A stretch of DNA of 25,920 nt, taken from the IMG/VR virus record IMGVR_UViG_3300033141_003292, positions 1-25,920 of that record; one strand, written 5' to 3'. The translations under genes were made by a program, and so were the position numbers. Source of the stretch: a virus. Shown here piece after piece: positions 7,457-15,794 of this stretch. Positions within the stretch are counted from its first letter, which is position 1, and every line of letters starts with the position of its first letter. The notes below the pieces were generated by a model. That model was not told where the DNA came from and ran no database searches. It saw nothing but the letters and a program-made list of their open reading frames with translations.

Positions 7457-8229
7457 CTTTCTATTAGCACTCTCCAATCATGAAGGCATTCAAGCTCAGG
7501 GTACGCCCAAACCTTGAAGCCTTGTTCACGCGCCGCCATACACCAACCCGGCGTAGCCTTATCCCCCGTGTACCATACTTTTTCATATACTTCACGCTTC
7601 GCGAGAACAGGGTTAGCCCCAACGCATATCATCGGTAATAGGTGTTTCTCTTTATCCGCTTTTATCGTGTCATCGTTAAGCATACGGCGTTTATAATACA
7701 TATGTATATTCGGGTTAAACTGAAGCCCGGGGTGTGGTCCGTATAGGTGTCTGTATCCCCATACGTCGTAGAACGTGTGTGTGTTTCTGTACGGGTTTTT
7801 ATAGTTGTTCTCTGGGTCTATGTATATGTATGGCGCAACTATGTCTACGTCTAAGTCTATGAGTGTTTTCAGTGTTTCCTGTGGTATCTTCACAACGTCT
7901 GCGTCGCATTGGAACACATAGTCTACTGGTTCTACTCCTTTGAAATGTGTCTTCACGTAGTGTCTCCATAGGTTGCTGCTGTAGAACATGCGTTCCCTGT
8001 GGCGGAACTTAGCGTCATCCATGTCATGTTGTATGAAGAACGTGTTCTTCTTAGGCTTCATCCAGTCAAGTATGATTCCGCGTGTGTTATCTTTGCTTCC
8101 ACCCTCTACGCACGCGTATCTCAGCCTATCTTTAGGGTAGTCAAGATTATCTATCTGCTCTAGGAAACGTGGGAGCGTATTCTCGGCGTCACGCGCGACG
8201 AATCCTATGAGAACCAGTGGCTCTACCAA
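7453..8229 (-). CDS. Glycosyltransferase, Anp1/GT-A-like
   Basis: A 258-aa GT-A fold protein. The N-terminus ([20 protein letters not shown]) is the nucleotide-binding strand and helix; [11 protein letters not shown] follows. [10 protein letters not shown] near residue 105 carries the DxD metal/sugar-nucleotide motif, and [10 protein letters not shown] follows it. The sequence resembles the Anp1-type mannosyltransferases more than ordinary GT2. It has no membrane segment, so it would act in the cytoplasm on a soluble or lipid-linked acceptor. It overlaps the acetyltransferase gene by 7 bp and the next mini-protein by 4 bp. Its middle (PIIAPYVYI-like) matches the second GT-A gene of the cassette, so the two may be paralogues. 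Confidence 0.85.
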   Translation of the reverse strand: MVEPLVLIGFVARDAENTLPRFLEQIDNLDYPKDRLRYACVEGGSKDNTRGIILDWMKPKKNTFFIQHDMDDAKFRHRERMFYSSNLWRHYVKTHFKGVEPVDYVFQCDADVVKIPQETLKTLIDLDVDIVAPYIYIDPENNYKNPYRNTHTFYDVWGYRHLYGPHPGLQFNPNIHMYYKRRMLNDDTIKADKEKHLLPMICVGANPVLAKREVYEKVWYTGDKATPGWCMAAREQGFKVWAYPELECLHDWRVLIER

Positions 8230-8870
8230 TGCGGGAGCTTCCTGAACTTTATGTTACTGCGTGCAGGGTTTCCCGCTACAACCATGTTCGGTGGGACATC
8301 CCGTGTCACAACCGCGCCTGTTCCGACAACAGCGCCGTCCCCTATCTTAACTTTGGGTTTAACGGATGCCCCTTGCCCGATGAACACGCCTTCACCGAGT
8401 GTAACCCCCCCGCTTATTGCTGCTTGCCCACATATCGTTGAGTAGTCGCCTATAACTGTGTTGTGGCTAACGTTAGCGAGTGGTCCGATGCTTACGTGGT
8501 TTCCTATGTTGCACTGTGATCCTATGCTGCTTTGTTCTCTTATTATGAAGTCTACGCCTATGTGTTGTGGGTTTGTTATCACTGTTGTTTGATGTGTTAG
8601 TGTTCCCCATGTGTATTGGACGTTATGTCTAGTTGCGTCTTCTGTGAAGCGTTTTATCAGTGTTCTTTTGTCACGTGTGTCTCCTACGGCGGAGTATACG
8701 GTTAACGGTTGATCTATTACGATTATGGTGTCTTTTACTGGTTTGCCTCGTTTTGTCTCTGATCTGGTATAGGGTTCTTCGTATAGTTGTATTATGCTAC
8801 TCCATAGGTTAAATAAGTCGCATAGGTGTTGTGTCTTCACCCCAGCCCCTAACACGATTACTGGGTTCAT
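8223..8870 (-). CDS. NeuD/PglD-like sugar O/N-acyltransferase (left-handed beta helix)
   Basis: A 215-aa protein with two parts. Residues 1-~85 (start [20 protein letters not shown]) look like the small Rossmann-type domain of PglD/NeuD enzymes. Residues ~95-205 are hexapeptide repeats ([LIV]Gxxxx: [58 protein letters not shown]), forming a left-handed beta helix. VSH in '[12 protein letters not shown]' is the catalytic-His region of this family, and the C-terminus has the usual VAGNPAR. It should move an acetyl group from acetyl-CoA to an amino or hydroxyl sugar. With the aminotransferase and dehydratase it would complete a 4-acetamido-4,6-dideoxy sugar route. Confidence 0.88.
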   Translation of the reverse strand: MNPVIVLGAGVKTQHLCDLFNLWSSIIQLYEEPYTRSETKRGKPVKDTIIVIDQPLTVYSAVGDTRDKRTLIKRFTEDATRHNVQYTWGTLTHQTTVITNPQHIGVDFIIREQSSIGSQCNIGNHVSIGPLANVSHNTVIGDYSTICGQAAISGGVTLGEGVFIGQGASVKPKVKIGDGAVVGTGAVVTRDVPPNMVVAGNPARSNIKFRKLPHW

Positions 8871-8871
8871 C

Positions 8872-9687
8872 TCACATCACGTATTTTTGAATAAACTCTA
8901 AGGCGAAGTCGTTGTTCTCAACTATTTCACCTGAGTCAGTTATCAGTGGGGGTGGTTTATATGTGGGGTTATAGAATCTGCTATTCGGGTTTGTCTCAAT
9001 CGGGTTGTTTCCTCCACCGATTCTCTCCAAGTCCACGTGATAGATTTCTATATTCGGATCAACCCATACTCCGTACCCGCTTTCACGGCAATCGTTACAG
9101 AACAGTAGATGTGGGTAAGGATCACGATACGGGTGCTCTGTGAAAGGCTCTCGTTTAACTAGGAACACGCATCCCACGCTATCTATCTGCGCTAGTTTAT
9201 GCCCATGCATAGGTGGGTCGAAGGCATGATACCTGTACCCTTTGTATCTATACACCATTGTGTCATAGAACCGTTTCCCCGGCTCATGGTATTTAATGTA
9301 TACATATGGTGCTATTATTGGTTTATCGTGTTTAAGAAGCTTCTTAACGAGGTTCTTAGGTGCATCAACTATGTCGCTGTCCCATAGTAAGGCATGTGTG
9401 TCGTCACCTGTTTTTACGAGTTGCTGGAAATCGTGGTATAGGAACGCTATCTCTGCGCTGCTGTTCACCGTGTTTTTTGGTTTAGGTTCACGTATTAGCT
9501 CTACTCTATGTTTTGACTGTTTTATCCACTTAATCAATATGTTTAACGTGTCGTCCACGCTGTGTCCGTAGCTTATGATAACCCTGTTTATCTCTTTGCC
9601 GAAGCTTTCTATTATTTCAAGGTTTTTAGGCAGCCAAGGTTCACCGTTCTTAACAGGCATGCATAACGCTACCTTTGATTTTGTCAT
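8872..9687 (-). CDS. Glycosyltransferase, GT-A fold
   Basis: The ATG at 9687 ([19 protein letters not shown]) is preceded by GAGGAGAGGAGG and overlaps the stop of the upstream gene (ATGA); a longer version starting at 9759 would overlap it by 76 bp and lacks these signals. The 271-aa product has the GT-A start, a [11 protein letters not shown] motif (DxD) near residue 110, [15 protein letters not shown], and a C-terminal H in YHVDLERIG. It resembles the gene at 7453-8229 in architecture and key motifs, which suggests two related transferases acting in sequence. Cytoplasmic; acceptor unknown. Confidence 0.82.
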   Translation of the reverse strand: MTKSKVALCMPVKNGEPWLPKNLEIIESFGKEINRVIISYGHSVDDTLNILIKWIKQSKHRVELIREPKPKNTVNSSAEIAFLYHDFQQLVKTGDDTHALLWDSDIVDAPKNLVKKLLKHDKPIIAPYVYIKYHEPGKRFYDTMVYRYKGYRYHAFDPPMHGHKLAQIDSVGCVFLVKREPFTEHPYRDPYPHLLFCNDCRESGYGVWVDPNIEIYHVDLERIGGGNNPIETNPNSRFYNPTYKPPPLITDSGEIVENNDFALEFIQKYVM

Positions 9688-11596
9688 AGATTTATCCTCC
9701 TCTCCTCCACGCTCTTTGGGTGCATATCCTCTCTTAGTCTCTCTATCAGATTCACCCACAGTGGCTGCACGACTTTCTCCCAGTCATAGTTTAACGTAAA
9801 CCTCCGCGCCTTATCCCCTATCCTCTTAAGCTCAGCTGGGTCACTGTTATACGCTTTCTCTAGGTACTCCGCTATCTCCCACTCGTTAGGTATAGCCTGT
9901 TCGCTGAGAAGCATGGTTGTATCCGTTGTTATCGGGGATAGTTGGCACCCCGCATGCTTGTGCTTCTATTAACGGGATTCCGAATCCCTCGTTCCGCGCT
10001 GTCCCTAGGTAAACGTCGAACGCATTATACATCTTCGCCATGTTTCCCTCACTCATACCACAGTACATTTGGAACGGGTGGGTGACGCGTATATATTCCC
10101 CTAAACCAGTCATCTGCGCCATGTCTCTTAACGGGAAGGCGTTAGGGAAATCTGGGTTTGTGTGGAAGTATATTCGCGTGTCTTTCTTCGCGTCAGGGTT
10201 CTGTTGCAGGAATAGGCTTATGGCTTTTAAGTCTCTGTCATAGTTTTTCCGCTTCGTGTCCTTGTTGGCGGCGTTTTTCCCTATTAGGAATATGTTGTCA
10301 TCCCATGGTTTCCCTTCTTTCCCCGTTATCGGTGTGCTTACCCGTCTTAGTGTCTACTCCATGCGGTATGTATGTTGATTCTATGCCCTGTCGCCTTAAC
10401 TGGTTTCTGCCGAACATGCTCATTGATATACAGTGATACGCTAGACGGGCTTGCTCCAGCGTAGGAATAGGTATCGGATCATGATCCACCGGGAAGTAAG
10501 GACACCAATATGGATGTATTTTCGTGAACCAGTCACGTTGCCCCTTATATAAACCGCTGCTTCCTATCCATATATCGAATAACGTGATAAGTATATCAGG
10601 TTTCCAGTTACGGCAGATCATCTCCGCTGCGTCTATTCCATACGGGTCGAATTTCTTAGGGAACACCTTCATCCCGTTGAAGCTAAGCGCAGCCCCTTCA
10701 AGACCGTAGCTCGCTAGACACGCGATGTCGTAGTACTCGTGAAGCTTGTATACCACGTGCTTCGTTCCAAGGCCATAGCCCGTCGAAGACCAGTGTGCGT
10801 TGCTCCACCAGAGTATTTTGAAGTCTTTGCTGTCTGGTTTCACTGGGTACTCTACTGTGTTCTCTACGGTTGGCGGCGGTTTGGGTGTTTTGAAGTATAT
10901 TGTGACTGCGTGGTCGTGTTTATCCTCCCATGGGCTGTCTTCTCTTATCTTGGGGTATAGGTATTCCTGTATGTTTACTGGCTCCACGCCTCTTATCAGG
11001 AACTCGTTTATCCACCACTCTTTACTGTATATGCTTACATGTGTCTTATCTACGCCGTGGCTCTGATCTGGTTCACTGTCATCTGGGCGTATCGGCACAT
11101 CGAGGACTATGTTTCTCCCAACCCGCACAGCTTCACTTATAGCTGTGTATAGGTCTGGGACTCGTATATGTTCGAGCACGTCTAGTGCTACTACTAGGTC
11201 GAACTCTTTGTCACCCCACATGCTTAGGTCGCATACGTCTCCACAGTATAGGCTGTCTTTCACTTTCTCAGCGCCGTGTGTGATAGCCCATTCACTGATG
11301 TCTACTCCGACTGCTTGTACCCCTTTTTCATGGAAGGCTTGCACCATGTATCCACGGGCGCATCCTAGAACAATCGCCTTTTTCACGTTGGGTATTACTG
11401 ATAGAAAAACGTCAACCACTTTTCTGTCTCGGGGAAGATACACTTCCTCTATGTATGCGGTTGCCTCTGATTCGACTCCGTTATCTGTTTTCCCGTAGCT
11501 TGATCCTTCGCCTCTCAGAAAATAGCCTTCACCGTATGTTGATGATGGCATGCTTCCAGTGAAGGTTTTATCACTGCTTCGCTTTACTTTACTCAA
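9684..11596 (-). pseudogene. Methyltransferase-GT4 glycosyltransferase fusion, interrupted by two frameshifts
   Basis: Starts with TTG at 11596 behind the cassette promoter. Residues ~70-145 are a class I SAM methyltransferase (motif I AIVLGCARGYMVQAF, VGVDIS, FDLVVALDVLEH). From ~255 a GT-B domain begins (FKILWWSNAHWSSTGYG), reaching HGVDTK near 415. There the frame breaks: removing one base from the CCC at 10341-10343 continues it as TVSTPITGKEGKPW. The second segment holds the GT4 EX7E motif EGFGIPLIE and ACGVPTI; removing one base from the GGGG at 9934-9937 restores the third segment (ITTDTTMLLSEQAIPNEWE) to the stop at 9684. The repaired product is 636 aa. Both breaks need the same +1 repair in short homopolymers, so decay, assembly error or recoding are all possible. 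No start or SD serves the downstream parts as separate genes. Confidence 0.8.
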
Positions 11597-11644
11597 ATCC
11601 TATATTCTCCACGCTAGACGTGTTGATGTTAATAATGATATATA

Positions 11645-11672
11645 GAATAGATGTATATAAACGTATCTATTC
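11645..11672 (-). promoter_or_regulatory. TATA promoter of the glycan cassette inside an 8-bp inverted repeat
   Basis: The sense strand has TTTATATA (11661-11654), a textbook archaeal TATA box, about 60 nt before the TTG start. It is framed by a perfect inverted repeat, GAATAGAT (11645-11652) and ATCTATTC (11665-11672), with a 12-bp spacer containing the TATA box. A dimeric repressor bound to this repeat would block TBP. A second palindrome, CCATAG-GCTT-CTATGG (11674-11689), lies just upstream. Confidence 0.65.
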
Positions 11673-11701
11673 ACCATAGGCTTCTATGGGTTTAACTGGT
11701 T

Positions 11702-11708
11702 AAAAAAA
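11702..11708 (-). terminator. Oligo-T terminator after the MCP gene
   Basis: Seven consecutive T residues on the sense strand, 40 bp after the MCP stop; archaeal RNA polymerase terminates on such runs without a hairpin. A short palindrome (TTTAAC-TG-GTTAAA, 11691-11704) overlaps it. It would insulate the very active capsid message from the glycan cassette. Confidence 0.55.
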
Positions 11709-11747
11709 TGGGGTGCTAATACTCTACGGGGACTACGCGTTAGGCGT

Positions 11748-12896
11748 TTAAGCCTCTACGCTTTGTATCCAGTAGATGCCGTCAGGGTGCAGGCATACTC
11801 CGCCGTAGCGGATGTCCGCTATAACCCAGCGCTTCTGTAGGCGTGGGCTGTACTCTGTCTCAATGGTTACGCCGTGTTTAATGGCTCCCGCCAAGGCTCC
11901 CTTAGCTAGTAGGAGAGTCCTGTAGGTTCCGCCACCGACGTGCAGAGTCCCCTTCGGGGTTACGCTGATCTCTAGTCCGTATGCTTGTTCAAGTCTTCCG
12001 CCGCTGATAACGTCTCGTGCGCCGAAACGGTTAGCATAGGTGAAGTTCGTGTCCTGCATTAGCGACGTCCAGACTACTGGGTGCATGATGATTTTAGCCG
12101 GGGTGTATGTACCAGCCATCATCGAGCCCATAGCCTCTAGGATGAGGCTTCCAGTCATGGCGCCTGCGCTTGACAGTGTTCCGCCGTTAGTGCAGCTGAG
12201 AGCTACGTTAAAGAAGTAGTTGTCAACGCATACCGCTAGGCATGCTCCGAGTCCCTCGTTCAACGCGTCTACTAGTCCATACTGCACGTCCTCGATGTCC
12301 TCACGGCATATATAATATGCACATGTGTCATGCTCAAGGGTGATGTATGGACACTCTAATGTAGCCGCTGCGGTTGTAGGTTCTTCACATGCGAGGTCTG
12401 TGCATACTGCTGGTCCTACCCTGCATATATGCACTTTGTCTCCGGGTCTTCCCTGTATGTCGTCATACCAGTTCATGAACCATGCTCCGAGGAACACGCT
12501 TCCGGGGTAGACGTGGTCTCTTTCAACTTTGTCTGCCCATATCTCTGGGATGCAGCAGTCTGGGTTTAGTGATCCGATTGCCTCTGTTAACGAGTACTCT
12601 GTTTCCTTTAACGCTTCATTCATTGACGTGATGGCTATGTCTTCGACGTCTTTGCCGTCGAGTCTGTACTTGTAGTCATCTATGCCGATTTTTCTGTGCA
12701 CGGTGTGAAGTAGTTTGTCTACTCCTATCGTGTAGTCGAATGGCTGTGGTTTAGGCTGGTTTATAGCCTCGTTTATGCTGTCAAGTGTTTCCCTTGGCAC
12801 TAGTTTTTCTTCTAGGCTTCGGAAATGCTCCGCCATGTTGTCACGCATCTCTTTCTTGAAGTCGCTTAGGTCTAGTTCTACGATTGTTTCGCTCAT
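11748..12896 (-). CDS. Major capsid protein, HK97 fold
   Basis: A 382-aa protein. The N-terminal ~70 residues are charged helix (SETIVELDLSDFKKEMRDNM), which may be a scaffold-like delta region. The rest has the typical MCP order: an E-loop/P-domain stretch, 'MTGSLILEAMGSMMAGTYTP', 'IIMHPVVWTSLMQD', 'SGGRLEQAYGLEISVTPKG' and a C-terminal 'ADIRYGGVCLHPDGIYWI'. It follows the protease-scaffold and is preceded by a very strong SD (GGAGGAAAATAAACT-ATG). The sequence holds 12 cysteines, all after about residue 105, which is unusual for this fold and could give disulfides or metal sites that stabilise the shell. No protease cleavage site could be identified by eye. Confidence 0.88.
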   Translation of the reverse strand: MSETIVELDLSDFKKEMRDNMAEHFRSLEEKLVPRETLDSINEAINQPKPQPFDYTIGVDKLLHTVHRKIGIDDYKYRLDGKDVEDIAITSMNEALKETEYSLTEAIGSLNPDCCIPEIWADKVERDHVYPGSVFLGAWFMNWYDDIQGRPGDKVHICRVGPAVCTDLACEEPTTAAATLECPYITLEHDTCAYYICREDIEDVQYGLVDALNEGLGACLAVCVDNYFFNVALSCTNGGTLSSAGAMTGSLILEAMGSMMAGTYTPAKIIMHPVVWTSLMQDTNFTYANRFGARDVISGGRLEQAYGLEISVTPKGTLHVGGGTYRTLLLAKGALAGAIKHGVTIETEYSPRLQKRWVIADIRYGGVCLHPDGIYWIQSVEA

Positions 12897-12906
12897 AGTT
12901 TATTTT

Positions 12907-12921
12907 CCTCCTTTTTGGAGG
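12907..12921 (-). promoter_or_regulatory. Hairpin that covers the MCP ribosome binding site
   Basis: In the mRNA the order is CCUCC-AAAAA-GGAGG, then 10 nt, then the AUG of the MCP. The second arm is the SD itself, so the 5-bp stem would hide it. A TATA-like TCTATAAAC lies about 15 nt upstream (around 12930-12938). If transcription starts near 12908, the hairpin's first arm would be missing from that transcript and present only in read-through mRNA from upstream. Confidence 0.4.
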
Positions 12922-13065
12922 TGGGCTGAGTTTATAGACAACGTTTCCCGTTTCTAGTCTGTCTATATGCCATAATTTGTATACCGCAGCCATACTTTGC
13001 GGTCTCTTTTGGAGTATGAAAAAACGTGGGTTAGGTTTCACGTATAGGTGTAAGTTATGCTACGC

Positions 13066-13485
13066 TTAGGGTGTGGTTACAGAGTAGACGTCGAAGGTGA
13101 TTTCCGCTAAAACCGCTGCCTCTGACTCCTTTTCCATTCCGCTTAGCCGCCAACTCTTTATGGCGATGCTTCCCGCTATGGTTCCGCATGCCGCTATTGT
13201 TCCGGGGCATATGGTTTGTCCACGTGGGTAGATTGTAGCCGCGTAGTCTGTGCAGTTATTTAGGAATAGGTCAAGCCAGTCTCCGCATACGTATGCTTTT
13301 TCGGCTGTTCCCTCGAAGTTGCGTCGTCCTTTAAGTATCTGTGTTGCGTCGTATTCGCCCATGGGTCTCCATGGGGTCTGTGATCTGTCTCCGCTGAGGC
13401 TTATTCCAGTCAGTAGGCTTATTAGGGTTCCGCCGATGCTTAGCTCTGCTACGAGTCCTTCTATTGCTGTGGTTGGGTCTGCCAT
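13066..13485 (-). CDS. Tail tube-like (or head decoration) protein
   Basis: A 139-aa beta-rich protein with the same GGAGGAAAATAAAC leader as the MCP. The N-terminal part (VAELSIGGTLISLLTGISLSGD), the 'MGEYDATQILKGRRNFEGTAEK' centre and the terminal 'AAVLAEITFDVYSV' match the general pattern of phage major tail proteins (strands, a loop naming the fold change, 'G..e....l....dw'). It contains four cysteines in the centre. Its place between the scaffold and the MCP is odd for a tail tube, which would usually lie beside the tape measure; decoration protein is the alternative. The strong RBS suggests a high copy number, fitting either. Confidence 0.6.
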   Translation of the reverse strand: MADPTTAIEGLVAELSIGGTLISLLTGISLSGDRSQTPWRPMGEYDATQILKGRRNFEGTAEKAYVCGDWLDLFLNNCTDYAATIYPRGQTICPGTIAACGTIAGSIAIKSWRLSGMEKESEAAVLAEITFDVYSVTTP

Positions 13486-13502
13486 TGTTTATTTTCCTCC
13501 TG

Positions 13503-15257
13503 TCATCCTTTTACCTTTATTTTGCTTGGGCGTTTGTTTATCCTCTGTTTAAGGACGCGTATCTCTTCGATGTATCGTTTGTTATCCTCTAGTGCTTCCT
13601 GTAGTTTCTGGTAGTCCCTCATCTGTGCTTTGCTTGTCTCCGCCCTGAGTTTTGCGCTATCATAGATTTCCCGTTGTAGCGTTGAGACTTTCTCTGTTAA
13701 CGCGGCGTTTTCAACCGCGTATCTTGCTCTCTCCTCTTCAGCGTTTCGTGCGCGCTGGTTTGCCTCTGCTCTGTTGTTTGATTCCTCGTTTTTCTGTGCG
13801 ATTGTTTTTGATAATTGTTCTTTCAGCATTATTACTTCGTTTGAGAGTTCTCTATGTGTTCTCTCGTAGGAATCGTATCTATCTTTATAGTGTTTTATGT
13901 CAGCGTCTTTGGCGTCTATCTTCACCTTTAATCCGCTGATTTCTTCTCTGAGTTTATCGAGTTCAACCCGTAGCTCTGCTCTCTCGTTTTTAAGCCGAGT
14001 GTTCTCAGCGGTTAGGTTAGCTATCTCTGCTTCCTTCTTCTTCAGAGTGTTTGCCTGTTCAGATACTCGTCCAAGTGCCTTCAGCTTCTCTTCACGTTCA
14101 CTGTTAGCTTTCTTAGTCTCCTCGAATAGAAGTATCTCTTTTTCATTCAACTGTTTCTCGTAGTCATTCTTCATGGTTTCTTTCTCTATTTCTTCCAAGG
14201 TTTTTTCCTCTTTTATTCGATCTGCGTCGGTTGGCGCGTCTCGGGGTCTACCGTCTGTGCATACAGCGTCGTTCTTGCGAACGTATTTGGTTTTACCCTC
14301 TAGCTGTGTTGCTACTTGACAGATTCCTACTCCTGCACCTATTCCTCCGCTTGTTCTGGTTATGACTGAGGAGTCTTGTTCACCTACGTCCGTTATCTTT
14401 ACTGTTGTGTTCTCTAAGTCTATGAAGTATCTGCATTGACCGCATTGGTCGATACCGTTTACCCCAGTGTATTCTTCGCTTAGATTCGCTAACGGGTCTG
14501 GTGTATCCTCGTCTTTTTTCTTCTGTTTATTCTCTGTCATATCTTCTTCTTCCCTCCCATTCTCCATTAGCGACTCTACTAGGGTTCGCCCCATTGACTC
14601 GTTGAGGAACAATGGCTCAATCCGTGTTAACGGATCACCCGGTAGGGTTACGTCTTTCTCCAGTAATGCTAATCCAGTGAAATGCCAGTACCGTGGTGCT
14701 ACCCCGTGTTCTGTTTTCTCTGCTCCACGTGGTGTACCCTCTATGGATACGTGAAGTATGTCTCCATCCTTTATCATGTCGTTTACGAGTTTACCTGTCT
14801 CGTAGTGACGTTGATTGTTATCTATTCTTATGATTGTCTCAACAGCGTTATCCTCGTATCGTGCAAGCTCTGTGCGGTTCTCTGGGAACGGTAGCTGTAG
14901 GCTGTGGTCATGGTTCCAGTTGAGGGGTCGCCAGCTTAGGCTTGACGCTGTGTTTCTGAACTCATCCATGTTAGCCGAGTAGTCGTTGTTGTTCTGTGAC
15001 ACGTTCGCTGTTAGGGCGACTGTTTTCCATAGTGTTGCGTCTTCTTCGTGTTTATAGAACTGCATTAACGGTTCATCTATCCATCTGAATGATTCGCAGA
15101 GTCCTGTGGTGCATTCCTGTAATTGGTCGCTGTTTCTATATGGTTTCGTGTCGTCGAGGTTGTGTTTATTCAGCCACGCGTAGTAGTATTTTTTCCCCTT
15201 CTCTTTGCCGTATTGTTTAATGAATTTCCTGTATATCGCGGCGAAGTCTGGGTGCAT
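13503..15257 (-). CDS. Prohead protease fused to a Cys-4 module and a coiled-coil scaffold
   Basis: A 584-aa protein. Residues 1-40 (IYRKFIKQYGKEKGKKYYYAW...DDTKPY) form a lead helix seen in XkdF-like and related proteases. Residues ~65-215 are a U9/S78-like prohead protease with NWNHDH (His116/118) and LHVSIEGTP (Ser171) as likely catalytic residues. Residues 272-333 hold four cysteines (CGQC, GICQV, AVCTDG), probably a zinc or iron-sulphur knob. From ~345 to ~570 there is continuous coiled coil, ending in the basic RINKRPSKIKVKG, which suits binding the MCP. The protease would cut scaffold and itself out of the prohead. There is no good SD; it starts 8 bp after the upstream stop. Confidence 0.85.
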   Translation of the reverse strand: MHPDFAAIYRKFIKQYGKEKGKKYYYAWLNKHNLDDTKPYRNSDQLQECTTGLCESFRWIDEPLMQFYKHEEDATLWKTVALTANVSQNNNDYSANMDEFRNTASSLSWRPLNWNHDHSLQLPFPENRTELARYEDNAVETIIRIDNNQRHYETGKLVNDMIKDGDILHVSIEGTPRGAEKTEHGVAPRYWHFTGLALLEKDVTLPGDPLTRIEPLFLNESMGRTLVESLMENGREEEDMTENKQKKKDEDTPDPLANLSEEYTGVNGIDQCGQCRYFIDLENTTVKITDVGEQDSSVITRTSGGIGAGVGICQVATQLEGKTKYVRKNDAVCTDGRPRDAPTDADRIKEEKTLEEIEKETMKNDYEKQLNEKEILLFEETKKANSEREEKLKALGRVSEQANTLKKKEAEIANLTAENTRLKNERAELRVELDKLREEISGLKVKIDAKDADIKHYKDRYDSYERTHRELSNEVIMLKEQLSKTIAQKNEESNNRAEANQRARNAEEERARYAVENAALTEKVSTLQREIYDSAKLRAETSKAQMRDYQKLQEALEDNKRYIEEIRVLKQRINKRPSKIKVKG

Positions 15258-15264
15258 TGGTTCG

Positions 15265-15780
15265 TTAAGCGTTATAGTATGGCACCCCCTTGTATTTATT
15301 CATCAGGAACACTGTGCAGATTTCATGGTTCACGCAGTTCTTATCCACCCGTATGTTCTTGTTGGCGGCGTAGCACCATATTCCTAGACAGCTACTAGCT
15401 CCCTCTGGTGGTGGTCCTTGGTATGGGCAACTGCTTTCGCGTACATCTGGGTGTCCACATCCGCATGGTGTGTTTGGTTTCACCGCTGGGGTTATAGGTT
15501 CTTCTATTGTTTCCGTTGCAGGTACTAGTGTTTGGGGGGATGTTTCTGGTTCAGGTGCCGGCTCTTCCTCGTAAGGCTCAGCTTCTTCTAGTTGCTTTGG
15601 CAGTGTCTCTATGTAGCGTGTGCATAGCACGTACTCGTTGATGTCTCTGCATGTATCTAACTGTTTCTCATCTATTTTCTTCTCTCGCCCAGCGCTAGTA
15701 CAACGATACCCTGTGCATGATACACAGCTTTTACTCGTCTTATATATTAGGTATGGGCAGTTAACGTTTTCTTCACTCAT
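15265..15780 (-). CDS. Cys-rich two-domain protein of unknown function
   Basis: A 171-aa protein. ATG at 15780 is preferred over the GTG one codon earlier because GAGG lies eight bases upstream. The N-terminal ~55 residues hold six cysteines (CPYL, SCVSCTGYRC, DTC, VLC). Residues ~60-100 are a Pro/Glu/Thr linker. The C-terminal part holds another seven cysteines (PCGCG, SSCPY, SSCLG, IWCY, NCV, EIC). It resembles two small disulfide or metal knots on a flexible tether. It lies between a beta-rich virion protein and the protease-scaffold, so it may be a virion surface component. No known family by eye. Confidence 0.65.
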   Translation of the reverse strand: MSEENVNCPYLIYKTSKSCVSCTGYRCTSAGREKKIDEKQLDTCRDINEYVLCTRYIETLPKQLEEAEPYEEEPAPEPETSPQTLVPATETIEEPITPAVKPNTPCGCGHPDVRESSCPYQGPPPEGASSCLGIWCYAANKNIRVDKNCVNHEICTVFLMNKYKGVPYYNA

Positions 15781-15794
15781 CACTGTTTTCCTCT

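Noticed and set aside
9886-10122. Treating the 78-aa and 76-aa pieces (9684-9914, 9886-10122) as separate genes
   Set aside because: Both are in-order pieces of a GT4 domain that rejoin when one base is removed at each of two homopolymers; neither has its own SD.
12841-13041. 66-aa minus-strand frame before the MCP
   Set aside because: GTG start without SD, overlaps the MCP gene by 56 bp and contains its leader and RBS hairpin. Better explained as an untranslated promoter/leader region.
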